64,000 nt of DNA from Lineus longissimus. Its lineage: Eukaryota > Nemertea > Pilidiophora > Heteronemertea > Lineidae. This document shows positions 11,561 through 25,000 of this stretch, in pieces (the first letter of the stretch is position 1; every line of letters begins with the position of its first letter). A model generated the notes under the pieces. The model made no database searches, was not told the origin of the DNA, and worked only from the letters and a program-made list of their open reading frames with translations. The stretch lies in contig NC_088319.1 in the NCBI RefSeq assembly GCF_910592395.1, positions 5,888,001 through 5,952,000 on the forward strand, given 5' to 3'. A program made the translations under genes and the position numbers.

Positions 11561-12380
11561 TTGGTTTGACCTATATACTATACCTGAAGCATGTTTCTTA
11601 ACCAGGATGAATTCCAAACCACCAAATATCTATGCGGTGAGCACAATGGCCCCTGGCTGTTTTATTTTTAAATTCGCATCCAACACAAAAGGAAATGTGT
11701 GGACTCCCTCCCATCCTTCGGCGGTCAAGTTAGAGATTCTAAAACAACGGTCTTTAAATGAACAGCGACCATTACAGCGTAAATGCACCGTGCGACAATG
11801 AAGTCTCGTTATGAATACAGCGGATATGGTCAGGCAACCATGACCGCTTGGGTTGGTGCAAAATGAGTTCTTGGTGGGTGCTTGGTTTGGTAAAGCATTT
11901 CAAAACCATTTAAAAGCACATTAGGCGTTATCATTGAATTGTTTAAGAATAGAAATTGAAGTAAAGTTACCCGTGGTATGGCTTAAGCCACAACCACATT
12001 AGCAATTTTTCTTCAGCAGGATATGAGACATTTTGGTTCACAAAGTCTCCAACAGATGGCAGGGCGAAAGTTGCAAATTGACTGCTCTTCACTGGTCTGT
12101 CACTTTGTTCGCTACTGATGACGTCATCAACACGGAACGGTCAACTTCGGCAATGTCCGGCAATTTCCGTGAGTTTTAGATCAGACAAAATTCCTGAATA
12201 AAATCGCTAAAAAAGTCCACATTCCCGGCAAATGTTTAGACTGAGAATCGATCATTTTGTGAACGGAAAGGTAGTGAAAGGTTAGGTGAAGTTTCAAAGA
12301 GACAGTGCACACGGTTGCCGTGATTTCCTTGGAAGTCTATAGATTTAGTAGTGTAGAAGATACCTCAATGTTGGTATTGA
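11561..12380. other. No recognisable gene; dispersed repeat near 11800-11900
   Basis: A block with atggtcaggcaaccatgacc and ggttggtgcaaaat (11800-11870) has a diverged copy at 39640-39695. Nothing else is recognisable. Confidence 0.5.
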
Positions 12381-12630
12381 TTGTCCCACCAAAACCGGTC
12401 GGGTGGAGCTAAAATGCTGGCCGTTACAACCAAAACCTCCAGCTCGCTATTTGTTCCTTAAATACAAACGATCGACCAAACACCATTCATTAGAACATCC
12501 AAAATGAACACATACAAATATATTTCTGTATATGTTGGGTTTTTTCTCATGTTTTTCACCAGCGCACCTCTGCGTCCTGTCTTGTGAAGAAACTTGTCAT
12601 AGTTCCACCCTCGCGGTTTTGGTGAGACAA
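12381..12630. mobile_element. 250-bp MITE with ~32-bp inverted ends
   Basis: The left end (ttgtcccaccaaaaccggtc then gggtggagctaa) and the right end, inverted (ttgtctcaccaaaaccgcga then gggtggaactat), differ at only a few positions. A related end occurs at 39820-39848. No ORF of interest. Confidence 0.7.
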
Positions 12631-12956
12631 CCAAACCCCCAGCCCTGGGCAGCCGGCTTTGGTTGACAACGTGAAAAAGCTATACATGTACTCTCTTTTT
12701 TCCTTATCAGCTTCAGATTGTTAGAAATGTGATTGCTTGTAGTAGCTTTTATATTGTGTAAATTTTTGAATTGAGACAAGTTTTCGATATCAATTTAAGA
12801 AGAACAGGAAATCCTTATTATATCGTTATTTGTGAATGCATTTTGTCGGACAGAACAGTTTGTTGTTTAGAGGTGAAAAACCTGATCGCGGAAAGATGTC
12901 AAACTGCAAACTGTCTTCTACTAATTCTCTAAAATCATCTTTATTCAGGATACAAG

Positions 12957-13023
12957 ATGGTGAATGTCTTTCTGATACTGACAGTTGCAGTCCTTGGGCT
13001 GATAAAATGTGTAGATTCCTACG
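12957..13023 (+). CDS. Exon 1: signal peptide
   Basis: ATG GTG AAT... gives MVNVFLILTVAVLGLIKC then VDSY: a short basic-free start, a ~15-residue hydrophobic core and a small-residue cleavage zone. It ends at G|GTAAGT (phase 1). A CAG acceptor (tttattcag) sits 8 bases before the ATG, so an upstream non-coding exon is likely; the start is the first ATG after it. Confidence 0.8.
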
Positions 13024-16000
13024 GTAAGTAAGGTTTTTGAACTGATATATTAATGTTTAGGTCACACTCAACAGTTTTCCCGAAAGTGCGTGACGTCAGG
13101 ATGTTCTTTCAATTGCAAATGACAGCCATTTCAAAATGCGTTTAGAAGGTGCTTTTCAACGAATGACCAATTGGTGCTGACACCACTGGAAAAGCCGTGG
13201 TCTCCTCTTTCTACAGGAACTCATCTCATTTATTAAATGAATGCAAGTCAGTCATTAGCGTGGGATTCGATCCAAGCACTTGAGCCCACCCCAAACTAAA
13301 CATTTTCAAGCAGACCCCTAGTCACAAAAAAACGCGATTTTCTTTTTGGTAAATCAATAACTATACCGGGTTTCACGCGAAGCACCATAGCTAATGCTCG
13401 AGAAAAATCCGATACAAATGTAGTTTAGCCAGCACAATTTCGAAATAATTTGATCTTTGTCTAAAGCACGAAAAAACACACGGCAAAACTGGACATGGAA
13501 CATTACCCGACCGACACACACACACCTGAGACGCCTACGCGGCCCATCAATACGATAGTGTTTTCATTCTTTAATACCAGTCTATTGACTGTGCACACAG
13601 TTCCAAAACCTCTGCATGACATGTCCCAACTCGTACATGTGCTAGTTCAGTGCTAGATATAATAGGCAGCAGGAAATCCAATTTGTTTAGCAACTACGGT
13701 TAAGGATTGCAAGACGGATGAAATGAATCCAAGCTACCTTAGGGATAAAATTGTTTAATTTGTCGCTAGACAGTTTGGTGCTCATCGGTACAATATGAAT
13801 CTGACAGGGGCTGTGGAAATCTCGTGAAGCATATGATTTTTTATTTCCCTTTCAAATTTCCAGAAACAAATCACACCTGAAAATTAGAAAACCGTTTAAT
13901 AATTATGGTCCCCGACCGACGAAGAAGGAAGGATATGAGCATATGACCTATTGTTTTCTATAGCGGGTTCTTCTCGTGCATGTGTGGTACATGGGGTGCG
14001 CGCGTGCGTGCGTGCGTCCATGTCCTTCTCTTCACATTGCTCCTAAATGGCCAGGCGGATGATCACCAATTTCTCGTTCGTTCTGGTTGAAAATGTGTTG
14101 GTCTTTTTTGTTTTTCCATGCGACCCCTGGACGGTGGCCATCTGGACATTTATATCGTAATTTTGTGATATCGCTGTTATCACTAAATGCTGAGCATCTC
14201 ATCTTTTATGGTATGATGGCGGATACTGTAATTGTGCCTATTGGCACTTTCGGTAATAATCGAAAGATACTTTGGCGCAAAAGTAGAACTTGGTGAAACA
14301 TATGATGAAGACTGCGAGCGACATCCCTAAAATATGCATACCATATAGGTCTTATGAGACTACACTAAAGATACATGTGTTTATATTTCCAAACCTTCCC
14401 CGATACTCTTCGTCCCAGAGACCCATATATAGGAAGGGGACCTTGCCGTATCGCACAGTTGCACATCTACTTGTTATGAAACTCAGTATGCAAATCGAAA
14501 AGATCGTCTTCTTTTACATGGTTTTATGGCGATGACCCAACTTTAAACCGCAATAACGCCCATTATTATTGGTCCAAAAGCACGCAAAAATATAATTAAG
14601 ACACGAATTGGGTAGCGTTAGTACATCAAACTCGCATCCATTATTATAATATAATAATGTACTCAGAATATACACGTTATGCACTCACGTCACAATCGTC
14701 TTTTTCACTATAACTTGGGAATGTCCCCATCTGCTGGTGATGTCTTACATCCATGCATTGAACAAAGCAGATGGGGCTTATTATAAACCGCGAGATGAGA
14801 AATCGCGAAATCGCGAAATCACGAGATGAGTATTCATTATTTTCTGCTTCAAGATTTTCTACTTCACTTGACTACACCAATCACCATTTCCGATGCTGCC
14901 GTGAACTCCTCCATTCAATGGCAGTGTGTCCGAAGACACATGCAGACTACATTTATCTATGTCCAAACACACGACTGGCTTGCAAGGAATTTAGCGATAA
15001 TCCCTGAAAGGGGCTCTACCATCCAATTCCTCCTCCTGAATCTGATGAGGGGGCGTCCCGCCTCCTCTCCCCTAGGACGTTTTCACTTTGCAAACTATTT
15101 GAAGAGGCCACATTTAGGATCAACTTCTATCTCTTGCATCATTCCCTTGCATTGCATTCCGCGAGGGGGCATGACATGCAGTACAAGCTGGTGCAAGAGC
15201 TTGATAACATACGGTATTGGGTATTACACTGTGGGGTTATTTTTTTATTTATCGTATGTACATTGGCCGAAAGCCGTTTGTAATGCCAGACTCGCGGGGA
15301 TTTCCAATTGTTTTGATTGTTTTGTCAATCTATGTGTTCAATTTTTTCTGATAATACTACTATTGCCAAATCATACCCGAACAAATCATAACACATCTCA
15401 GACACTCAATTAAGATAGTATAGCTTCTCGGCAAGTATGGAATCTCACTAAAATGTCAACAAAAAAAACCTGGCGACAACAGAATTGGTTTGTGGTATTT
15501 TACTATAAATGTTTTTTTTAAATACTGCATCGAAGTGTAAATCAAAATAATGACAGCTCCCTACTATAGCCTCGGCTCCATGAATGTTCGCCTTTTCAGA
15601 ATTCATGTTTGCAATACATTCTGTTGCGGTTCATCTCGCGGTTTATAAGCCTGAGATGGCCGGTGCTTAGAGCCAGAACTAAAATGCCAGCTATAATAAG
15701 GGAGTTTCCGCATCGCTTACGATTACGATTACGATTACGATTTCAAAGTCGTAATCGTAATACTCTCAAAACGGGCATGAAACAGAAATTTTGTTTCCGC
15801 ATTCACACCAACGACTTGGTGTACTGTAGTATAGGCCCTATACTCTGCTCTCATGCTCTGGGTGCACTTTTCTCGGCGCTAAAACATGATAAAAATCGCC
15901 GTTGATCACATTAGATGCAGTTCCTTTGTTTGACAGATATGTTCTAAAGTATTCTTCAATGAATATTTCACATTGAATTTGATATGTAGCGTGGAAAATA

Positions 16001-19000
16001 GGCTTTTCGCTAATCCATGTAATCGTTTTTCGACTTACGAAGATCAGCCGGAATCCTCGTAAGAACGAGACGAAAGTACCATCGGCGATTTCGCTGGGGA
16101 TGACGTAGCACCAAAATCGATGACGTCAAACACAAATCGTAATCGTAATCGTAATCGTAAGCGATGCGGAAACTCGCTAATAATGCTCGGCGCGTACGCT
16201 TCAACCTAATGCAATTGTTTCAATTCTGCAGTCTTCAGTGCATTTTATACGCATACATGTATCGTCATACAGCGTGTTCGCGCGATTGCAATATTTAATG
16301 CATGATGCTGCCTTACACCAAGTCGGCTGCAATATTTTTTGCATGAAGAGATCGTGATTGTTAACACTTTTAATGACGATAACACTACAGTTATTTTAGT
16401 ATTCCGCAGGAACCTGACCGGGCTTAATCATGATTTCTACGATTTTTTTGCGTAACATTATTTTTATCATTGCGGAGTCCTGCAACATTCATTGTGCGTG
16501 AGCAAGGACTATGTAACAGTGGCGGTTAACGTGAGGATATGTCAATTAGTCTTTTCAGATTTTTCCCCGAGCAGCGGCTGCATGGTTCTTTACAAACATG
16601 TGCATGCTTACGGAGCTGGCAAGCTACAGAAGTGTACGTCAACTAAAAGATGGAACACTTGGACGTCTGCAGAGTGCAGGGACTTTTGCGCACGGACGAA
16701 AGACTGTCTTGCTGTCGATTATGTTGGCCAGGACGAGGCGTGTTTTATGCATACACGAACTTTTACTCGTACAAAAGCCTCTACTGGGTACTCTCAACCT
16801 GATACTGTGGCCCAGTATGCCAAGGACCCGGCCAAGAATTGCGGTGAGTAGACCGGCCTCATACCTCCATATTCTGCTGTGATGAATCAACAGATGGTAA
16901 TCCAGCAGTGTTAAGGTAGCAGGAAGGGGTGGGTGTTCGTGGTTTCTGAGTGTGAGGGGGTATAGTGGAGTCTGTTGACTGTGATTTAAGAGAGACTAGG
17001 CATGATGCCAGTCTGTCTCTCTTAAAGCACAGTCAACAGACATGTGTCTTCAATATTAGGCCTTTCATTGAAGCAATGCGGAAATGTAAGCAATTTTGGT
17101 TAGGTCCGTCATAACATGGAGTGACTCAACCACTCTCTTGATTACAGCGGCCGCCTCAGAGCCACCACGCGGGGCCTAATGGTATCAGGCTGAGTAGCTT
17201 CGCGCGATATGCACCATTCTGGGAAAACTCAATGTGGAAGTATGCTAATTAGCATAATATATTCTTGGCTCCAGCCCGAGGTATTCTTGCGCAGTGTTTC
17301 TTCGGCCCAGATACATTGTGGTGGAAAACGTCTAGGTCTAGTACAATGAACGCCTGGCTTGCGCCAGACTAATAAGTGAAGAAGGTCTGGCTGCACGAGA
17401 CTACTCTGATAAAAATGACCATTGCAGAGACTCTGTGACGTAGATAAATACTTTTTACAATTAAAAATGTCTTTATCAAAACCTAGTGTTTAGTGAAGAA
17501 GACCTGGTTATTTCTTTTAAAACCTGGTTTCCAGTCCATTTGCCAGAAAATCTAGTCTGGACAGCATGGCACGCATGGTCTGTCTGGAGAGTGGTTCGGT
17601 TGGAGACGAGGTAAAAAGACTAGGTTTCAGTAAAACCTGGTTTTTCTTCTTTCAATTACTTAGTTTCATAGATCTTTTTTCGATGAAACTAGGATTTTAT
17701 GAAAGAAAACATGGTTTTTATCTCTTTTAAAACTTGGTTTTGAAGAGAGAACATGAAACATATACTTTTTCGAAGAAGACTAAGTTGTTTTTAAAAACCT
17801 AGTTTTCTTGAAAGAAAACCATGTTTTCTTCCATAAAAACCTAGTTTCATTGAAAAAAACATGGTTTTCTTCGAAGAAATCAAGTTTTGCTAGAAGAAAA
17901 CCTGGTTTTCTTCCAAAAAACTAGGTTTTCCTAGTTATTGGACGAACGGCTTGCCATAAACGTCACCGGTCTTCTGAGTAATTTCCAATACGCAACATAG
18001 ATGGGAGCAATGCACTTGGAATCAAACTTCATGGTGTTCCTTCTTAGTGGGGCCCGCCTTGTGTCCCCCCCCGTGATTGTCAACCGGTGAGGCTGAGAAA
18101 AACATCGTCTAATGTGAATATTAAGGATCTATCACAAAATGAACATTAAATCAATAGCATACAGAGGTCTGATGAAGGTGCTTGGAGTTCTGTAATTTTG
18201 TGAACCCTTGCAACTGGTGTGATCTTAGAGAGTCGTCTGGTGTTCATACAGCTATGATATTACTAGTACTTTCTTTGCCAGGAATGAACCACGAGAGGAT
18301 AATTCTCAATGAAGATTCGTTATTGGGAACCTGCACAAAGGAATGTCATAAAATAGGAACAATATATGACAAATTTAATTGTAAGAAAATTAGTGACTGC
18401 CGCCTAAGCTCCACCGGATGGAACAGAGGATTTGTCAGGTGTGACTATTGCTCGTGCGACTGTGAAAAAGAGCAGGTAGATGGAGACATCTTTGCCGATA
18501 AGAGGCAAATGGTCGTTGATGAAGCCGATCTGTACGGTACATGCACGGTTACCTGTACTGAAACATCAGGTTTGGTTAGAACCAATTTCAAAGGTTGCCA
18601 GCGTGTTGAAGACAGCCAAAAGGACGGAAATGGATATTTGAAGGGCTTCGTTAGATGTCACTCCTGCAAGGTCTGGTGCATCAACAAAAAAGGTGCAAAA
18701 GGTAAAGATAACGGTTGCGGTTTAAGTAAGAGGAAGCCCAGGTCAAACATTCCGATAAGATTCTGATAAGATCCTACTTACACATCAATATACCGCACAT
18801 TCTTCACAAGACTCGTGTAAGAAACTTAGTTATTATCTGAACTAAGAATCTAACAAGAATTGTGTATCGAGTTTAAATGGCCATACGCATTATTATAGAA
18901 AGCCGAATACAATCTGAAATTAGACTCTAATAAAAACATTTTGAGATTTTACAATAAATTTTTGTCCAGGTGAACAATGCATATTTGCCAAATCGTCGGC

Positions 19001-22000
19001 TCAGGGTTAACTATTTGTACCTACATTTTAGTCAAAATTGATTTTATTATTTCAAATTAATGCACATTTAATGATATTTAATTACAAGTTAAAATCGTAC
19101 TTGTAGCTAAACCGGTTGATGTGTAATACACAAAAACACTCTTCAAAACAACTGCATTTCCATTGAATTTTGAATATTCGATTGCGTTTTTCTCGGAACA
19201 AGTCTAGCGAAGTTGTCAATTTTTGCTGTAACAACAGCGGTTTCGAGACGGAGCATCAATCACCTTTCGACTGGGATCATAGACGTATTTTGATCATAAT
19301 TGGTCTAACTATTCCCGCACAGTAGTGGCAGGATAATGATGACTCAATAGTACCGATAATTGACTGAAACGTGTGAAGCGTTTGTCCCATCAGAATTTTG
19401 ATAACTAGTTTCATGTGAAGTATTTGGTAAATATGAAATTATCGCTCTCGTGCTCAGTATTTGCTGTTCCTGAGCCGTTGTGCAGTCCTACAAGAAAGTA
19501 AATGTCCACCGGTTTTAACATGTCACAGAGATAAAATAAGATATTTGGATGCGGTTTTCAGCAGAGTATAGCATATTTAGTTGGCCATATATCTGTTGTA
19601 TTTGGATGCACCTAATTCCATCCCTTCCTTATGTAACAAACATTTCAAAAATTGTCCAAAAATCACTTCTTTTATTTCGCCTTTTCAGTAATTCAAATGA
19701 GCCCATCATGAACTGTGCTTTCTGACAATAATTTTTTGGCACTTGCAATTCCATAGAGTGTGTTCGATAGTCATGACAATTGCACATTTTTTGCTTAGGA
19801 TTTTTTTGTTATTTTTTTAATCTCTTCCATAACCTTTGATAAAGACCCACAATCCTTCATGTATGAGCTGAGTTTGTCATAAAGACCCTGACCTACTGCA
19901 TTGCTGACTATGAGGGGTGTTCTCAAAGGTCCCCAGCTGTCTGAAAAAACAATCACCTTTAGCGAGCTAAAACTAATCTTCAAAATATAAGAATTAGGCA
20001 GGAATTTTCTAGTAATGAAAGCAAAAAATCTTTGTTGCATCATAGGTCACCCATACATTGTGAAAAAAAAACGAAAATAAAATAACATAAAAAGTTTACT
20101 TTTTGGACATTTTTTAAATTGCCTGTTACATAATGACGAGACAGGATTAGCTGGGTCAAATACAACAGATACATGGCAAACTAGATATACCATTCTCTGC
20201 TGAAAACCGTATTTAATTATCTTGTTCTATCTCTTTGATATTTAAAAAAACGCTGTGGACATTTACTTTCTGGTAGAACTGTAAATGAACATGTATGGCC
20301 ACGATCATTCATGACACTGATCCTGCCTGAGGACATCGTTCATGGGGGTAATTGTCATAATTGACTGCTTATTCAAGCTGGCTAGTTTTGGGTGACACCG
20401 GGAGGGGATCAGTGCTGATGCTGTGCGCACTGCTTTTGGAGCGGGAGTTGAAATTGAATAGGGTGACAAGGCCGATGAAGAGCCAGATTATCAAGAATAA
20501 ACAAAATTGTTCTTTGCTTCGATAAAATTTATTCATATCCCGGTGGTGATAAAAATGGCAAAGTGCCATTGAAATAATGCATCTGTCTTCCCTTCACTTA
20601 CGCAGCAACATTTCATCCGCCGTAAGCGTCCAACGGTTGCAACGCACAACCCATTTCTAAGGGCAGCTTTTATTTTGCGTTTGTGAGTGCTACATGATCT
20701 AGGCGAACATGGCTAGTCAGTGACTATAGTCCGATATACTGACTAAATAGCCAAATATTATTCTGAGGCTTTGACAACACATGAAGCATGTTTCAACATT
20801 GCTCGCAAACGCCAGGTGACCTCCAGGACTGACATAACTGAGTATCCCGTAACGCGCAGGTCAGTTAATAGGTCGGGTCATCTGAGGCTTTGACAACACA
20901 TGTAGCATGTTTCAACATTGCTCGCAAACGCCAGGTAACCTCCAGTACTGACATAACTGAGTATCCCGTAACGCGCAGGTCAGTTAGTAGGTCGGGTCAT
21001 CAATGTCTGTTGTTGGAGTAAAATGGACATCATCGCTATTGTTAGAGTAAAATTTGACAACTTCGCTGGAAAATTTTCAAATCAGACCTGGGTCAGACGA
21101 CGAGCAATGCGAGGAACTACTGCATTAGGGTAGTATTTTGCATAAAACACAAAAGCGACGTTCGATTGATTAATGGCCAAAGGGGCTGGGTGCTTAAGGA
21201 ACCATCCCTTGGATTGTGATGGGAGTAAAAACCATACCAGGGCGATTTTTCTGAAACTCTCATTGATGACAACATGACCTAAAACATTTAAAACAATGAA
21301 TTGAAATTGACCTCATTAATTTCATTTGTCTTGCTTCAAATCAAAAAAAATAGTGAGAGCTTTCATTTTTAAACACTCCCCAAGAATCGCGATGACAAAC
21401 TCCTCACGGTCGTGTAGACATTTTTTTTGATTTCACCGTCTCTTTCAGCATGTCGTACAATTGACAATTGTGACGACGTCGCTTGCAGTTCGCCATGTAC
21501 AGATCCAAACGAAATTAGCACGTGCAAACGATGCAGTGGTTTCCATGGGCTGAACATAGGGAACAGCTGCAACGAAAATGAGTCCCAGGACCATGGATGC
21601 AGTGCTTTCAGGTTAAACAACATAAAGACTGCCTGTATCGGTAAGGTATTGCTTTGGCTAACATTTGGGATTTGGTGACCAAGAAAGAAGTCACTTGAGG
21701 TTTCACAAGTTCCGAAAAAGGCTTTAGTTTGTTTTTATTTATCTGCAAAACCTCCAGGAGGTGCATCATTTGTTGACCGAAAAATCCTAAAAGCTTTATG
21801 AAAAGCAAAAAAAAATGTTTAAGGGTGAACAATTTTAATATTCCGGCTTGGTAATTTTTGACGCACTTTTTTCAATTACTGTGACAAATATCAAACTTGA
21901 AATCGTCACTATGATGTGGGACGGAGTTATTAACTGTGTAACCTGTCCGTCGTTTAACAATATGCTATGTTTGTGTGTCGTTGATTTTCTCAACTGGTAA

Positions 22001-25000
22001 TTTGACCCTGTTTTGCCGGTTTTAGAAACAAAAAGGTAACTTCATGACAGTTAAATCTTTTTAGATGATGAAAATGAACGAGAGCGAGAATGGAGACAAA
22101 AGTAGTGTTTTCCTAAACTTTTGGTGATGAACTGCCAAATGTAAATTCTTCTGCTTAGTTCGTTCAATGTTGCAGGGTACATGTTGTATCATCAGAAAAT
22201 GTTAAGTATGTTAGCTGAAAGAATGGAGAGAGTAGAAATTTTGCACTCTCCAGAAAGAAATCGCAATTGTCATCATTAAATTAATACCTAAAGCATGTCA
22301 TAATTGACCATTGTCTGGCGCTACGCTCTAAGGGTTGTAGTGGGAAAGCCCAGGCCGGTACTGTCTAATTGGCAAAAGTAATTTAATACAACATGGGGCC
22401 ACGGTATATAAATCCGTATGACACTTGCCACACGTTTACGAGTCCGTCACTTTCATGTGCTGCCACGGGGGCATCTGAGCCAAGACATTGAAATTAGTCT
22501 TCGCCTGAAATAAAAAATCACGCCCGTTTTAGGGTGGGGGGGACGATTTACAGCATGAACCCCAAACATACCTCTGTTGACCGTCAGGTCACTGCTTATC
22601 TGAACTTAGCTTACATACCACGGCCTATTTATGTTGTGCCGTGGTTTTATGGCCTATGGCGTTATCTGAACGTATAGAGTAAAGTATAAGTAAGTTCATT
22701 CACTCCAGACGACCACGTTTGTCGTACAGGAGATCAAATATACATATAAATTACAAAGTGGTTCATTGAGAGTGTTTGTCTTAATAATATTCACACATTC
22801 AGAAAAAAATATATTCACTCACTAAATCAGGGCTTACCAACATGTCCGGTCAATCGTCTGTGGTACCACTTGTTGTATTGGTGCACCTGTAACAGTAGTT
22901 GCTGATAGAATGGCTCGCTGGTCTAGTGGTACGATTCTCGCTTTGGATGCGAGAGGTCCCGCGCACAACTCCCGGGCAGGCCCTTTTGTTGGCCAAACAT
23001 CGGTGCTGCTACCTTCTGTATCAATTTTACACTGCAGGGGATTCTCCCTGAATGCAATCAATCTTCTAAGAAGGATAATCTTCTAGCTTTCCCTTAACAA
23101 TTTAGTTAGGGGAAACATTCAGGAACGAAACACCCAACAACTTTTCATCGGTCTTAAACGTTTTAGCTGTCCACATTCATTAGATTGATTAATCGACGCA
23201 AATGGACGGAGGATCGGTTGCTAATCTACCATGTCAGCTTTCATCATCACTATGAAAATGTTCGTCCTTCAGGTTAATTCTGACCACACTTATCGATGTT
23301 ATATTTGACCTTGGCGCATTTCTTTTTGTTGTCAACCACTGCCCATACTGACTGCCATCTTCGTTACTACCTCTGCTACTAATCGAGCCCCCTCTTGCTC
23401 CTCTGCTGTCAACTGGACCATCGTTTTGGCCCATATTGCCAAATGATCCCCGGCCACCGCTGATGGAACCCCGTGGACTGTTGTTTGAGAGTGAATATCC
23501 CAAATAATTAAAGTCCACTTTGCTGCCTTTGTGCGGGTAACGACTGAAAGTTGTCTCATGGCAACTGCTTACACTTGTCGTCGTGGTAACGCACAAAGAT
23601 TGGGAGACGTCGGAAATGTCCGATCCACCAGACATTCCGCGTGACCTTGGAGGAGTTGGCGGTATTTCGTTCATGATCATGCCGCCATCTTCTTGGGCCC
23701 AAATGTGTGAAGAGCGCCTTGAGCAGACGTGGTAAAGTGGGATCTTGCTGAAGACTTCCTTGCTGTTGCTATAGGAAAGGAATTGCTTTGTTTTGATTGA
23801 TTTGACGACAGGAAGCATCATCTGCATGTTTTTCTTTTCGTATTTATCCAATGTGATTTTGGACGCTGGAGCAGACGACACCACGCGCTGTCGTCTGTTA
23901 CATAATGAAAATAGTTTGCAGTTTGTTGCCCTGAGGCAGAAGAAGAGAAATATCAACATTGGAACTGATGAAATCGCCACAACCATAATAGCGATGGTAC
24001 TCGGAAGAGTTTTATCTTGTTTTTCCACAGTTTTCGTTGGAGAGGTTTGTGATGGTCTTACTTTTGTTGGCGATATTACCGTCGCGTTGTGCTGATAATC
24101 AGTTGTAGGTGAGAGCGTTGCGTTCCCTGCTGTTGAGGCACTTGTTTTGTTCGAATCGTTTGAGTTACTCCAACTTGAGTTGTAAGGGGAAATGGAGAAA
24201 GGCGGTTGAGCGCCAGAGGAACCATTGCCCCAGTTGAAGGAACTGTCAAAAATGCTTGATGTCTGATCTGACGATGACGAATCTGGGTTTATAGAAAAAA
24301 AGATTTGGGAAGTTCTGTAATGTGAATCATATGACATGACTGATGATTTCAATGTGGTAGTATCAGAGCTTGTCGAAAGTTCTGAAGCCATCAGTGACGT
24401 TTCTTCACCAAGACTCGAGAAAACCAGTGCGGAGAGGGATGACGTCTTTGGATAGGTCATCGACAATGGGTTGGTGCTCCATGTGGATGAATGTGTTGAC
24501 CCGAAAGGTTCTGTGGTCGAGCCTATAACTTCAACTGGTTGTAAAGGAGATGGGCTGGAGGTTGAAGTTGTTGTACTGTTAGTGTTGCTTCCAGATATAT
24601 CATCAGATGTTAGACTTCTTGTACTATTAGCGTTGGTCCCAGTATTTACTGTTGAATACGACTGTCGATCTGTTCCCGAAGAACTCGATTGGTCAACACT
24701 TGCAGACGACAACGATTTCGATGATGGTGACGATGTCTTCAAACTACTGGTTCTACTGGATCCATCTGCTGCCTTTGTTGAATTGCTCGACTGTAATGAA
24801 GTTTCCAGCCCTCCTGCTGGAATGGTTCTTCCAACCGTGGTGGTGCTTTCACTTTCTGACAGGAAAATTGAGGCGTCATCAACGTCATTGGACGAAGATT
24901 CGAAGTCTCCTGCCGATTTAAAGTCGTCTGCTGAAGCGGACAAAGAATTGTCTGCGCCTACGACTGTTGTTGTCGATGTAGGTGAGATATTTGGGACCGT

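Larger units (their letters stand above)
13024..16558. other. Intron 1, containing repeats only
   Basis: Holds a GCGTGC-type microsatellite (~13998-14018) and two TIR elements (14775-15651 and 15700-16177). The 195-codon frame at 14826-15413 falls inside the first element and has no recognisable domain. Confidence 0.6.

Noticed and set aside
14826-15413. 195-codon frame in intron 1
   Set aside because: Lies inside a TIR element, shows no transposase or other domain, and composition looks random.
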